Source: Prochlorococcaceae cyanobacterium ETNP18_MAG_14
GTDB lineage: Bacteria; Cyanobacteriota; Cyanobacteriia; PCC-6307; Cyanobiaceae
Assembly: GCA_030741055.1 (NCBI GenBank)
Contig: JASLWC010000004.1
Span: forward strand, 1 to 46,083
Direction of reading: 5' to 3'
Length of the DNA: 46,083 bases
The notes under the pieces are model-generated. The model did not search any database. It was not told the DNA's origin and was given only the letters and a program-made list of their open reading frames with translations. Made by a program: the position numbers and the translations under genes. Of this stretch, positions 10,561 through 19,293 are shown piece after piece; within the stretch, counting starts at the first letter, position 1, and every line of letters starts with the position of its first letter.

Positions 10561-11499
10561 TTACGACGTGATCGGTAGCTGAATCTTGCGAGCCAAACCA
10601 AGAGCTCGCAGCAGCCTGATGTGTTGCCAGGTGAGGTCGATCTGACCGCGCTGCATGCCGTGAATAGCTGAGTGCGGGAAGGCGTGATGGTTGTTGTGCC
10701 AACCCTCACCGAAGGTTAGTGCTGCTACCCAGGGATTGTTGCGGGAGTTCTCACCGGTCTCGAAGACCACGCTGCCCCAGCAGTGAGTGGCAGAATTCAC
10801 CAGCCAGGTGATGTGATAAACGATCACTAGGCGAAGGGGGATCCCCCAGAGCACTAGTGCCCAGCCGCCGCCGGCAGCTCCGCTGACGCTACCGATCCAG
10901 AACAGCAGACCAGCCAGGGGTAGTTGCAACAACAGGAAGTATTTATTCAGCCAACGGTGATAGGGATCACGGGCCAGATCAACTGATAGGCGAGGCACTG
11001 TCCGCATGGCTGGAATCGGTTCGAACATCCAGCCCATGTGGCTCCACCAGAAGCCTTTATGACTGTTGTGGTGGTCGGCGTCGGTATCGGAAAACTTGTG
11101 GTGGTGGCGATGGAGCCCGACCCAGTCGATCGGCCCGTGCTGACAGCTCAAGGCACCACAGGTAGCAAAAAAGCGTTCCAGCCAACGAGGAACTCGGAAG
11201 GAGCGGTGCGAGAGCAGGCGGTGGTAGCCGATCGTCACTCCTAGGCAGGCGGTAACCCAGTAGAGGACGAGTAGGGTTGTGATCGCTTGCCAGCTCCAGA
11301 AACTGGGCTGCAAAGCGTATATAGCTAGAACATGAATGGCGATCATGAATCCGATCGTTCCCCAACGCCTTGATTCTTTCGCTGGGCAAATAGCCGGGCG
11401 GCGGAAGGGGCGCTGAAGGTTTGATGACAGGGTTAAGGCCTTGTGCGAAGCTACGGGTCTACTCACCGAAGAACGCGTTCTTATCACTCTTGAAGCCAT
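10561..11499 (-). CDS. desC: Acyl-lipid delta-9-type fatty acid desaturase (paralogue 1)
   Basis: Membrane desaturase that places a double bond in lipid-bound acyl chains using ferredoxin electrons. The three histidine boxes are intact: HRLLSHR, HRHHHKF and the C-terminal HNNHHAF. Four hydrophobic stretches surround them. I place the start at the ATG at 11499 (MASRVIRT...), not the GTG at 11532 of the ORF track. A TATAAT box on this strand at 11529-11524 would start transcription near 11517, leaving the GTG upstream of the message. The product is then about 312 residues. The gene is divergent from an HTH-like gene, with a perfect palindrome between them, and has a paralogue 0.8 kb away. The delta-9 position is inferred from the DesC family. 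Confidence 0.93.
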   Translation of the reverse strand: MASRVIRTRSSVSRPVASHKALTLSSNLQRPFRRPAICPAKESRRWGTIGFMIAIHVLAIYALQPSFWSWQAITTLLVLYWVTACLGVTIGYHRLLSHRSFRVPRWLERFFATCGALSCQHGPIDWVGLHRHHHKFSDTDADHHNSHKGFWWSHMGWMFEPIPAMRTVPRLSVDLARDPYHRWLNKYFLLLQLPLAGLLFWIGSVSGAAGGGWALVLWGIPLRLVIVYHITWLVNSATHCWGSVVFETGENSRNNPWVAALTFGEGWHNNHHAFPHSAIHGMQRGQIDLTWQHIRLLRALGLARKIQLPITS

Positions 11500-11523
11500 G
11501 AGCGATCCGTCGAATGTTCGCAA

Positions 11524-11552
11524 ATTATACACGATACGGATCCGTATCTAGT
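11524..11552 (-). promoter_or_regulatory. desC promoter with 16-bp operator-like palindrome
   Basis: On the minus strand a consensus TATAAT (11529-11524) lies 24 bases upstream of the desC ATG at 11499. Directly upstream, at 11533-11548, is the perfect palindrome GATACGGATCCGTATC. It fills the -10/-35 spacer and reaches into the -35 position. On the plus strand the same palindrome ends two bases before the GTG of the divergent HTH-like gene. A protein bound there could repress both genes. Sequence symmetry and placement are seen; a regulator is inferred. Confidence 0.55.
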
Positions 11553-12297
11553 GACTGGCCCTGATGTTGAATGTGATTCTGAAGCCAGGGGCTATCGCGA
11601 GCGCTTGGAGGATGGGCGGCGGGCCATGGCTCATCTCATTCATGTGTGGCATGAGCGCAATGGTTGGTCGCATAAGGTTTTGCCCGCTCTTGCGGAATGT
11701 CTGGATCTTGGTCGAGTTCATAATTCGCAGATCTCCAATCTTCGCAACGGCAAACTTGCTTCTCCAGGCCCTGAAGTGTTTCTTGCCTTGGGTCAGGCCA
11801 ACGCCATACTTCATGCTGGTTTGGAGCCGATTCGCGATCGCCTGAAGGAGGGCCATCCCGACTTACTCAAGGTTTTATCTGAGAGTGCCCTTCCTTTGGA
11901 AGGAGAAGATGGCCAGCCCCTTGGGGCTGGCGTCCTATTTGAGATTTTTGTTGGCCTGGCGTCTTTGCCCTCAGGTTTTGATTGGCGGATTGAGGAGGAT
12001 GAGGCTGCCGCCCTAAGTGCTGCTTTGGCAGATCGTCTCTGCGATGGGAAATCTTGGCGTCACTGTCGTGACAAGGTGATGGCGGCTTATCCAGTCAGTA
12101 AGGCACAGCGCAGGGAGCGCTTTGCGGCTGTGATGGCTGGCCTGAGGGACTACAACGCCGAGGAGCTCGATGGGGAATTGCTAGATCTGCACTCCACTCA
12201 GGTTGCCTTGGGTGGGTTTGATCGCAAGGGGGCTGAGGGTTTTTTGGATGATCTTCGCGCTCGAGCGGTGTTGTTGGCTGATCAGGAAGCGCCGTGA
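11551..12297 (+). CDS. Hypothetical protein with XRE-like HTH segment
   Basis: 248 residues with no membrane span. Residues 27-80 contain a helix-turn-helix-like section: HLIHVWHERNGWSHKVL then NSQISNLRNGKL followed by PGPEVFLALGQAN. 'SQISNLRNGK' looks like an XRE-type recognition helix. The remaining about 160 residues are helical, acidic and unfamiliar to me. The GTG at 11551 is the longest start; the next in-frame ATG is at 11626. It sits between two desaturase paralogues, divergent from one and convergent (two bases apart) with the other. A regulatory role over the desaturases is a reasonable guess, not shown. Confidence 0.75.
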   Translation: MTGPDVECDSEARGYRERLEDGRRAMAHLIHVWHERNGWSHKVLPALAECLDLGRVHNSQISNLRNGKLASPGPEVFLALGQANAILHAGLEPIRDRLKEGHPDLLKVLSESALPLEGEDGQPLGAGVLFEIFVGLASLPSGFDWRIEEDEAAALSAALADRLCDGKSWRHCRDKVMAAYPVSKAQRRERFAAVMAGLRDYNAEELDGELLDLHSTQVALGGFDRKGAEGFLDDLRARAVLLADQEAP

Positions 12298-12299
12298 GA

Positions 12300-13202
12300 T
12301 TAGCGGGAAATCTGTACTCGACGGGCTAGGCCAAGACGGCGCAATACCTTTATGTGTTGCCAGGTGATATCTAATTCAAACCAGCGCATACCGTGACGGG
12401 CACTTGCGGGATAAGCATGGTGGTTGTTGTGCCAGCCTTCGCCGAAGGTGAGCAGTGCCACCCACCAGCAGTTACGAGAAAGGTCGGGGCTCTCGAAGTT
12501 GCGGTAGCCAAATGCATGGGTCGCGGAGTTCACCAGCCAAGTCACGTGATAAACAACAACCAGTCGTAGCGGGATGGCCCAGAGCACAAGGCCAAGTCCG
12601 CCGCCGTGCACCTGAGCCAGTTCTCCGTACCAGTAGAGACTTAGGCCAATGGGGATTTGCAGCAAAAGGAACCAACGATCAAGCCATCGAAAGAAAGGGT
12701 CTGCCTGCACATCCGCCGCAAAGCGGTTCCTATGACGCAGGGCGGGAATTTCATGCAGCATCCACTCGCTATGTGCCCACCAGAGACCTCGGCCGGCATC
12801 GTGGTGGTCATTGGGTTGGTCGGAGTAGCGGTGGTGATGACGGTGCAGAGCGACCCATTCAATGGGGCCGCTCTGACAGGCCAGAGTGCCCATGATTACC
12901 AGAAGTTTCTCCAACCAAGAGGGTGCGACAAAGCTGCGATGAGCTACCAGTCGATGGAGCCCCAAGGTCACCCCAAGCACCGTCATCCAATAAAGAACGC
13001 CAAAAGCTACTAACCCTTGCCAGCTCCAGTTTGCAGGTAGCAGTGCAAAGGTGGCAGCTACATGCATAGCCACCATGAAACTGGTAGTGCCCCACTTGAA
13101 TCGACGTTGATGGGCCGGCAGAGGCTCTCGGGGTGCGATTACAGCAGCCCATTCGTTTTGTTGACGGCTGGTGGACTCATAGACCGGAAGGTTTGAAACC
13201 AA
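12300..13202 (-). CDS. desC: Acyl-lipid delta-9-type fatty acid desaturase (paralogue 2)
   Basis: 300 residues, clearly paralogous to the 10561 gene. Histidine boxes are HRLVAHR, HRHHHRY and HNNHHAY; the shared core includes LRLVVVYHVTWLVNSATH. Membrane helices lie between the boxes. The start is TTG at 13202, supported by AAGGAG six bases upstream. The product acts in the cytoplasmic or thylakoid membrane, giving unsaturated acyl lipids. Its stop is two bases from the convergent HTH-like gene. Whether the two copies differ in chain position, substrate or temperature response cannot be read from the sequence. Confidence 0.93.
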   Translation of the reverse strand: MVSNLPVYESTSRQQNEWAAVIAPREPLPAHQRRFKWGTTSFMVAMHVAATFALLPANWSWQGLVAFGVLYWMTVLGVTLGLHRLVAHRSFVAPSWLEKLLVIMGTLACQSGPIEWVALHRHHHRYSDQPNDHHDAGRGLWWAHSEWMLHEIPALRHRNRFAADVQADPFFRWLDRWFLLLQIPIGLSLYWYGELAQVHGGGLGLVLWAIPLRLVVVYHVTWLVNSATHAFGYRNFESPDLSRNCWWVALLTFGEGWHNNHHAYPASARHGMRWFELDITWQHIKVLRRLGLARRVQISR

Positions 13203-13475
13203 GAGGAACTCCTTGTGTTTGGGACGGCTGCTTGGCTTTCAGTGCTGGCGACGTGAGCAGATCATTCTCAAATCTAAAGGAACCATGAAATCGACTCCTT
13301 TGCTCTTGTGCAGGTTTGTGCATTCTTCACCTTTGCTTAGCTCTGGCAGCTGGGCAAATCATTCGCAAAGGCCTTACTAGGCAAACTGTTGCCTGCTCGT
13401 AAATGCTGCTACTTAGCTCTTAATAGCGGATTTTGGCTGACGTTCTACGAAGGTTCAGCATGGGGATGACTGATC

Positions 13476-14792
13476 TTGATCCCAACTTTTGTGCAGAGAT
13501 TTTCCGTAGTTGGCTTTGATGAAGAGCTTGTGCAGCAGTGGGCCAGGCGGCATGTCAATGCTGTTTGCAGGCGCCTTCAGGGGCTTGCAAACCAACGTAC
13601 TGCTGCTGTAGCGCCTCGCCTTGAAAAGGTGTTGGAGGCATTTAGTAGCGAACGTGTTGCGACACAACACTTCGCTTCCCTCACTGGTTATGGCCATGGC
13701 GATCAGGCCAGGGAAGTCGTTGATCGGGTGTTTGCTCGGGTGCTCGGTGCTGAGAAGGCAGCTGTACGGCTCCAATTCGTTAGTGGTACCCATGCGATTG
13801 CCGCGGCTTTGTTTGGCGTACTTCGGCCTGGTGATCAGTTGTTGTCAGTAACCGGGCAGCCTTACGACACATTGGAAGAGGTGATTGGTCTGCGGGGATC
13901 CGGTCAGGGTTCTATTGCTGAATTCGGGATTTCTTATCAACAGCTACCCCTCACTGCTGAGGGCTGCGTAGACATCCCAGCATTGGAAAGAGCTCTGGAG
14001 GTGCCAAGGCGGATGGTGTTTATTCAGCGCAGCTGTGGCTATAGCTGGCGGCCATCTCTGTCGATCGCAGCTATTGACGAGCTCTGTGCTCGCATTCATG
14101 CATCTCAGCCGGAGTGTGTTTGTTTTGTCGACAATTGCTATGGAGAGCTGGTTGAGGAGAGAGAGCCCCTCGAGGTTGGTGCCGACCTGATTGCAGGCTC
14201 CTTGATTAAAAACCTGGGTGGCACAATCGTTCCCACAGGTGGTTATGTCGCAGGCCGGGCTGATTTGGTGGAGCAGGCCTGTTGCCGGCTCACTGCACCG
14301 GGGATTGGTAGTGAGGGTGGCATTGGTTTTGATCTCTATCGCTTGGTATTGCAGGGTTTGTTCCTGGCTCCGCAAATGGTGGCAGAGGCTTTGATTGGAG
14401 CTGATCTAGTGGCTGGTGTGTTCGACGGGCTGGGCTTTGCCGTGAAGCCTGCGCTTGGAGCCCATCGTGGGGATTTAATTCAGGCGGTGCAGCTTGGAGA
14501 TCCTGAGGCTTTGAAAGTTGTTTGCAGGGCTTTTCAGGCATGTTCCCCGGTAGGGGCTTATCTCGATCCTGTACCAGCTGCTATGCCCGGCTATGCCAGT
14601 GATTTAGTGATGGCAGGGGGCACATTTATCGATGGCAGTACCAGTGAATTCTCTGCCGATGCCCCCCTGCGTCCCCCTTACAACCTCTATGTGCAGGGAG
14701 GTACCCATCGCACTCATGTGGAATTGGCCCTCATTCGGGCTTTGGTGGCATTGGTGCGCGCCGGTTTGCTTGATTTGCCCCAGACTGGTTGA
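13476..14792 (+). CDS. PLP-dependent 'aluminum resistance' / methionine gamma-lyase-like protein
   Basis: 438 residues of the fold-type I PLP family often annotated as aluminum resistance protein or Met gamma-lyase-like (alr/YnbB). Seen are the N-terminal KVLEAFSSERVATQHFASLTGYGHGD, the cofactor-site region FVSGTHAIAAALFGVLRPGD, the Asp before the cofactor (CVCFVDNCYGEL) and the Schiff-base Lys in AGSLIKNLGG. The glycine-rich end SEFSADAPLRPPYNLYVQGG is also present. The true substrate of these proteins is not established. The listed start is TTG; a GTG at 13491 is another candidate and neither has a clear ribosome site. gcvH begins 19 bases downstream, so it may share a transcript with the glycine-cleavage genes. 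Confidence 0.88.
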   Translation: MIPTFVQRFSVVGFDEELVQQWARRHVNAVCRRLQGLANQRTAAVAPRLEKVLEAFSSERVATQHFASLTGYGHGDQAREVVDRVFARVLGAEKAAVRLQFVSGTHAIAAALFGVLRPGDQLLSVTGQPYDTLEEVIGLRGSGQGSIAEFGISYQQLPLTAEGCVDIPALERALEVPRRMVFIQRSCGYSWRPSLSIAAIDELCARIHASQPECVCFVDNCYGELVEEREPLEVGADLIAGSLIKNLGGTIVPTGGYVAGRADLVEQACCRLTAPGIGSEGGIGFDLYRLVLQGLFLAPQMVAEALIGADLVAGVFDGLGFAVKPALGAHRGDLIQAVQLGDPEALKVVCRAFQACSPVGAYLDPVPAAMPGYASDLVMAGGTFIDGSTSEFSADAPLRPPYNLYVQGGTHRTHVELALIRALVALVRAGLLDLPQTG

Positions 14793-14811
14793 GCTTTGCC
14801 TCGCTGGCTCG

Positions 14812-15201
14812 ATGGCTTTCAATTTTCCTGATCACTTTCGCTTCGCCGAAACCCATGAATACGCCAGGTTGGATGGTGATTTGGTGCGTGTAGGTATCAG
14901 TGCCTTTGCTGTTGATCAGCTGGGAGACATCGTCTTTGTAGATCTGCCGGAGGTAGGTGCTGCGTTAGAGCGGGGTTCCAGTTTTGGCTCTGTTGAGTCG
15001 GTTAAAGCTGTTGAGGAGCTGCATGCTCCGATCAGTGGTGAGCTGGTGCGGCGTAATGAGTCGGTGCTTTCCAGTCCGGATGAACTTCAAAATGATCCTC
15101 ATGGTGAGGGTTGGCTGCTTTTAGTTCGTCCGTCAGAACCAACTCAGTTGCAGGAGTTGATGGATGCAGCCACCTACGCAAGCAAGTTGGCTACTGAATA
15201 A
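14812..15201 (+). CDS. gcvH: Glycine cleavage system H protein
   Basis: The lipoyl carrier that shuttles the aminomethyl group between P, T and L proteins. The start is the ATG at 14812 (MAFNFPDHFRFAETHEYARL), giving the standard 129 residues. The ORF-track start at 14632 only reads back into the upstream gene in another frame. The lipoylated Lys lies in GSVESVKAVEELHAPISGE, and the C-terminal WLLLVRPSEP is typical. It precedes gcvP by 55 bases on the same strand. A T protein is not in the window. In photosynthetic cells the system recycles photorespiratory glycine. Confidence 0.96.
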   Translation: MAFNFPDHFRFAETHEYARLDGDLVRVGISAFAVDQLGDIVFVDLPEVGAALERGSSFGSVESVKAVEELHAPISGELVRRNESVLSSPDELQNDPHGEGWLLLVRPSEPTQLQELMDAATYASKLATE

Positions 15202-15256
15202 ATCCCGTGGGAATCTTATAAAGGGCCAGGTTTGGCGACAGATTTTCTAAAGTTGC

Positions 15257-18229
15257 TTGCTCCGTCTTTATGAATCTCCCTTGACATTGCTTGAACAGCG
15301 TCCAGTTGAGACTTCAAGCAGTCAGTCGTCCCCTTTTTGGGCTAGGCACATTGGGCCGAGTTCTGAGGATCAGCAGCAAATGCTGCTGGAGCTTGGGCAT
15401 CGTGATTGGCAGACTTTTATTGAGGCTGTAGTTCCCCCCGATATTCTTGATACAACTCCGCCCAGGGGTGTCCTTCCTGAGGGCTGTGGGGAAGAGCAAG
15501 CGATAGAGGAACTGCGTGTAATCGCAGCTACCAATCAGTTGAAGCGCTCGTTGATCGGGCTTGGCTATTACGGCACAGCAACACCTGCGCTGATTCAGCG
15601 CCAGGTATTGGAAAATCCTGCTTGGTATACCGCTTATACGCCTTATCAAGCTGAGATCTCTCAGGGCAGATTGGAGACTCTGTTCAATTTTCAAACACTA
15701 ATTAGTGAGCTAACGGGGTTGGCGATAGCCAATGCTTCGTTGCTTGATGAGGGAACTGCAGCCGCTGAGGCGATGAGCCTCAGCTTTGCTGCTTGCAAAC
15801 GGCCTGAGGCCCATCGCTTTCTTGTGGATGCGGAGGTGCTTCCCCAGACTCTTGCAGTGCTGAAAACCCGTGCGGAACCCCTTGGTATCCATCTTGAGGT
15901 AGCCGAGCCGATCAGCTTTCGATTCGACGCTGAGGTCTTTGGTGTTTTGCTTCAGTTGCCTGGCCGCAGTGGAAGGCTTTGGGATCCCACTGCCTCGATA
16001 AGGGCAGCTCATCAGGTGGGGGCACTGGTGACAGTTGCGATTGATCCTCTGGCTCAGGTGTTGATTGCTCCTGTGGGTGACTTAGGTGCAGATATTGCTG
16101 TTGGCAGTGTTCAACGTTTTGGGGTGCCCGTTGGTTTTGGCGGACCTCACGCTGCCTTTTTTGCTGTTCGTGAGGCTTTTAAGCGACAAGTTCCCGGTCG
16201 TCTAGTTGGTCAGTCTGTGGATGCGGAGGGTCAACCGGCCTTGCGGTTGGCTTTGCAGACCAGGGAGCAACACATTCGTCGAGACAAAGCCACCAGCAAC
16301 ATCTGCACGGCTCAGGTATTGCTGGCCGTGATGGCGACGTTCTATGCAATTCACCATGGTCCTGATGGCCTTACGGCAATTGCTCGTCGGGTGCTGCGCT
16401 TACGGGCTCAACTCGAGCGGGGATTGGTCCAGATGGGCTATCCAGTGCAGCCGCTAGCACGTTTTGACACTGTTGAAGTGATTTGCCCTGAGGCTCCGGC
16501 TGTTCATCAGGCAGCAGCTTTGGCAGGCTTCAACCTGCGGTTGCTTCCTATCGGTGTTGCGCCAGAGGAAGCCAATGGATTTGGGATCAGTTTTGATGAG
16601 CTCAGCACCGATCAGGAGCTAGGCAAGATCCTTCAGATTTTGGCGGAGGCTGTGGGTCAGTCCTTGCCAGTAATTGAAGACCTTCCTGTAGAGGAGCTTT
16701 TGGAGCTGCCTTTGCGCCAGCGACCCTGGCTGCAACAGTCAGTGTTTCATCTATATCGCAGCGAAACTGAGCTGCTGCGTTACATCCAGCGTCTCGTTAG
16801 TCGCGATTTCTCATTGGTGCACGGGATGATCCCTCTGGGTAGTTGCACCATGAAGCTCAATGCTGCAGCTGAGCTGATGCCAGTGAGCTGGAGGGAGTTT
16901 GCGGCGCCCCATCCGTTTGCCCCTTCAGATCAATGCAATGGTTATCGGCGATTAATTCAGGACCTAGAAGGTTGGTTTGCATCTATCACTGGCTTTGCTG
17001 GAGTGTCTTTGCAGCCGAATGCCGGTTCTCAAGGGGAATTTGCCGGTTTACTAGTGATTCGGGCTTGGCATCATTTTCGTGGTGAGCAGCAAAGAGATGT
17101 TTGCCTGATTCCTACTAGTGCTCACGGCACCAATCCAGCCAGCTCTGTGATGGCTGGTTTGCGAGTGGTGCCTGTGGCTTGTGATCAGGAGGGCAATGTT
17201 GACCTCGACGATCTGGCATGCAAGGCATCTGCTCATGCCTCTGAGTTGGCGGCGCTAATGATCACTTATCCCTCAACTCATGGCGTTTTTGAGCCGAAGA
17301 TCCGCGAGATCTGTGAGCTCGTCCATCGCCATGGTGGTCAGGTGTATCTGGATGGCGCCAATCTCAATGCTCAGATCGGGTTTTGTAGCCCTGGTACTTA
17401 TGGCGCTGACGTCTGTCATATCAATCTGCACAAGACGTTTTGTATTCCCCATGGTGGAGGCGGACCAGGCGTAGGCCCTATAGCGGTGGCTGCTCATTTG
17501 ATGCCCTTTTTGCCAGGCCATCCCCTTGCTAGCTGCGGTGGTGAGCAGGCGATCGGTCCAGTTTCTGCTGCGCCATGGGGCAGTGCAGGCATCCTGCCGA
17601 TCACTTGGATGTATCTGCGCATGATGGGTGCTGAAGGTTTGCGGCAGGCCAGTGCTGTTGCGCTGTTGTCTGCTAATTACCTGGCCCATCGGCTTCACCC
17701 TTATTACCCGGTGCTTTTCAGGGGTCAATCAGGGCTGGTTGCCCATGAATGCATCCTGGATCTGCGTCCTCTCAAGCGCAGTGCCGGTTTGGAAGTAGAC
17801 GATATTGCCAAGCGGCTAATGGACTACGGCTTTCATGCTCCAACTGTGAGCTGGCCTGTGGCTGGGACAGTGATGGTGGAACCCACCGAAAGCGAGAGTC
17901 TTGAGGAATTGAATCGCTTCTGCGATGCCATGATCGCCATACGGGAAGAAACGGCGGCGATTGAGTCGGGGCAGATGGATCCCCACAACAATCTGCTGCG
18001 GCGGGCACCTCATACTTTGGCTGCTGTTACCGCAGAGGTTTGGGATCGGCCTTATTCGCGCACTGAGGCGGCGTTCCCATTAGCTGATCAGCGTCAAAGC
18101 AAGTTTTGGCCTGCAGTTTCTCGTATTGATAATGCCTATGGCGATCGCAATTTGGTGTGTAGTTGCCCAACGGTTGATGAGCTCACTGATAAAGATGTTC
18201 GCCAGCCTCCCCTGGTGCAAACCAGTTGA
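15257..18229 (+). CDS. gcvP: Glycine dehydrogenase (decarboxylating), P protein
   Basis: Decarboxylates glycine with PLP and passes the aminomethyl group to GcvH. Both halves of the fused P protein are present. The N-terminal part begins [21 protein letters not shown]. The catalytic C-terminal half includes [20 protein letters not shown], the PLP Lys in [17 protein letters not shown] (Lys726 in this numbering) and [18 protein letters not shown]. 990 residues is usual. The start is a TTG with no strong ribosome site. Nearby in-frame TTG codons are alternatives, but the start must precede the RHIGP motif. No frameshift or lesion seen. Confidence 0.97.
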   Translation: MLRLYESPLTLLEQRPVETSSSQSSPFWARHIGPSSEDQQQMLLELGHRDWQTFIEAVVPPDILDTTPPRGVLPEGCGEEQAIEELRVIAATNQLKRSLIGLGYYGTATPALIQRQVLENPAWYTAYTPYQAEISQGRLETLFNFQTLISELTGLAIANASLLDEGTAAAEAMSLSFAACKRPEAHRFLVDAEVLPQTLAVLKTRAEPLGIHLEVAEPISFRFDAEVFGVLLQLPGRSGRLWDPTASIRAAHQVGALVTVAIDPLAQVLIAPVGDLGADIAVGSVQRFGVPVGFGGPHAAFFAVREAFKRQVPGRLVGQSVDAEGQPALRLALQTREQHIRRDKATSNICTAQVLLAVMATFYAIHHGPDGLTAIARRVLRLRAQLERGLVQMGYPVQPLARFDTVEVICPEAPAVHQAAALAGFNLRLLPIGVAPEEANGFGISFDELSTDQELGKILQILAEAVGQSLPVIEDLPVEELLELPLRQRPWLQQSVFHLYRSETELLRYIQRLVSRDFSLVHGMIPLGSCTMKLNAAAELMPVSWREFAAPHPFAPSDQCNGYRRLIQDLEGWFASITGFAGVSLQPNAGSQGEFAGLLVIRAWHHFRGEQQRDVCLIPTSAHGTNPASSVMAGLRVVPVACDQEGNVDLDDLACKASAHASELAALMITYPSTHGVFEPKIREICELVHRHGGQVYLDGANLNAQIGFCSPGTYGADVCHINLHKTFCIPHGGGGPGVGPIAVAAHLMPFLPGHPLASCGGEQAIGPVSAAPWGSAGILPITWMYLRMMGAEGLRQASAVALLSANYLAHRLHPYYPVLFRGQSGLVAHECILDLRPLKRSAGLEVDDIAKRLMDYGFHAPTVSWPVAGTVMVEPTESESLEELNRFCDAMIAIREETAAIESGQMDPHNNLLRRAPHTLAAVTAEVWDRPYSRTEAAFPLADQRQSKFWPAVSRIDNAYGDRNLVCSCPTVDELTDKDVRQPPLVQTS

Positions 18230-18245
18230 AGGCAGTAATTTGTCA

Positions 18246-18271
18246 TTGAAAACCGAATTTTTGGCTTTCAA
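18246..18271 (+). terminator. Weak hairpin after gcvP
   Basis: TTGAAAACC pairs with GGCTTTCAA apart from one internal mismatch, 16 bases past the gcvP stop. The loop is T-rich but no T-run follows, so termination is uncertain. Confidence 0.3.
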
Positions 18272-18336
18272 TACATTGCATGCCGCAGTTTTTTGATCAT
18301 ACTGACCGGCATCTGCACCATTGCTGGGGGGACAGC

Positions 18337-18600
18337 ATGGATAGCGACACTTCACTCAATCAACTACAAAAACGCATGGGAAGCGGTGGCCTAAGCCTTC
18401 CCACCCTTCCAGATGGATTGGAAACAGCTCGTCTTCAAGGACATACCTTGGCGATGGATGGAACCAATGTGGTGCGCGTTCCTTTTGGTGTTCGTCAGTC
18501 CAGGCGGCAACGACCTGAGCGTCCGGAGCGATGGGCCACGGTGGTGTTGCCATTTAATTCTCATGGTGGGCATCCAACACCTCCTCCTCATGCAGCCTGA
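18337..18600 (+). CDS. Small basic hypothetical protein (87 aa)
   Basis: I start it at the ATG at 18337 because GGGGGG lies six to seven bases ahead. The ORF-track start at 18280 has no such site. The product begins MDSDTSLNQLQKRMGSGGLS, has an Arg-rich middle (VRQSRRQRPERPERW) and ends PPPHAA. It has no membrane span and no family I recognise. The stop codon lies inside a perfect palindrome shared with the convergent gene. Confidence 0.65.
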   Translation: MDSDTSLNQLQKRMGSGGLSLPTLPDGLETARLQGHTLAMDGTNVVRVPFGVRQSRRQRPERPERWATVVLPFNSHGGHPTPPPHAA

Positions 18601-18613
18601 TTAATCAGGCTGC
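18592..18613. terminator. 22-bp perfect palindrome carrying both stop codons
   Basis: GCAGCCTGATT is followed directly by its exact reverse complement. The TGA in the left half ends the rightward 18337 gene, and the mirrored TGA in the right half ends the leftward 18605 gene. Either transcript can form the same hairpin, so a shared two-way terminator is likely. Confidence 0.65.
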
Positions 18614-18859
18614 GTCACATAGGTTTTTCCCCTGAGAGAGACGCCAATCCAGCAGAGACTTGACTTCCTCTAGGGAGCAGCTTTTGGTACGGAAGGGCAG
18701 TATCAACATCGGGCTGCGTTCAGGCCTAACCAACCAGGTTTGGTTTGCCTGTGGCAAGAGTAGGAAGCCGCGATAACGCACTGCAAATTCGTGGCCAGGC
18801 TTAGATCCCATTGGGCCGAGAAGTAATTGCAATGATTGGCACATTTCAGTACACAACAT
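18605..18859 (-). CDS. Small conserved-looking hypothetical protein
   Basis: About 84 residues from the ATG at 18859. Alternatives are a TTG at 18871 next to an AAAGGGG, or the ATG at 18844 (MCQSLQLLLGPMG). The core KPGHEFAVRYRGFLLLPQA and the tail SLEEVKSLLDWRLSQGKNL are strand- and helix-like and look like a compact folded domain. I do not recognise the family. It converges on the 18337 gene with only four bases between stops. Confidence 0.65.
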   Translation of the reverse strand: MLCTEMCQSLQLLLGPMGSKPGHEFAVRYRGFLLLPQANQTWLVRPERSPMLILPFRTKSCSLEEVKSLLDWRLSQGKNLCDAA

Positions 18860-19022
18860 GTGGTGTGCCAACCCCTTTCAGAAAGTCTTTATAATTACGA
18901 AGGGCTCTTGTTGCCGTCCTCGCGAGCTTCCATAAGGCCTTTTGCTCAAAGGAGTCTGGATGAATTCCAAGTTAGTGAAACTACATTTAAGGGTGTTCGA
19001 TTTGACTGACAACCTCCCTTGC

Positions 19023-19203
19023 TTACTCCATATCTAGTGGAGGTAAAGCTCGGTATAGTTGAAGTCGAAGCTCCAGATCGTTAGCGAGACCACCTTGATC
19101 GCGGCCTTTGCGATAAATGCAGCTTTCGGCGCATCGATCAAAGATTGAGAGGGTGTTTCAGCAGCAGCAGCTTCTGGTCAGAATCTTCCCAGCTCTTATT
19201 CAT
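19023..19203 (-). pseudogene. Frameshifted ~59-codon gene missed by the ORF track
   Basis: On the minus strand an ATG at 19203 opens MNKSWEDSDQKLLLL, then stops early. One base out of frame the reading continues as SIFDRCAESCIYRKGRD and then DLELRLQLYRALPPLDME, ending at TAA 19025-19023. The second part has no start of its own but is strikingly protein-like (amphipathic, Cys pair, LELRLQLYR helix). Removing one A from the AAA that follows a (CTG)4 run joins them into a 59-residue protein. Joined length and composition suggest one small real gene broken by a single-base insertion or sequencing slip. It lies downstream of flv1 in the same direction. Family unknown. Confidence 0.45.
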
Positions 19204-19248
19204 GCTCTATCTAGTTGCGTTTGCTGATTATTTAGTGGTTGTTGTGGC

Positions 19249-19283
19249 ATGTAATCGAGAGAACGTGCTGATTTCGATTACAT
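19249..19283. repeat. Inverted repeat downstream of the flv operon
   Basis: ATGTAATCGA and its exact reverse complement TCGATTACAT enclose a 15-base loop, starting 11 bases past the flv1 stop. It lacks a T-run in the flv1 direction, so it may be a weak terminator or an mRNA-end stabilising hairpin. Confidence 0.4.
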
Positions 19284-19293
19284 TTCTGCTCGC

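Noticed and set aside
14632-14811. N-terminal extension of gcvH in the ORF track
   Set aside because: Overlaps the end of the upstream PLP-enzyme gene in another frame; GcvH family starts at MAFNFPDHF.
18960-19037. 25-codon plus-strand frame (MNSKLVKLHL...) with AAAGGAG upstream
   Set aside because: Good ribosome site, but very short, not protein-like, and its end overlaps the more convincing minus-strand frameshifted gene.
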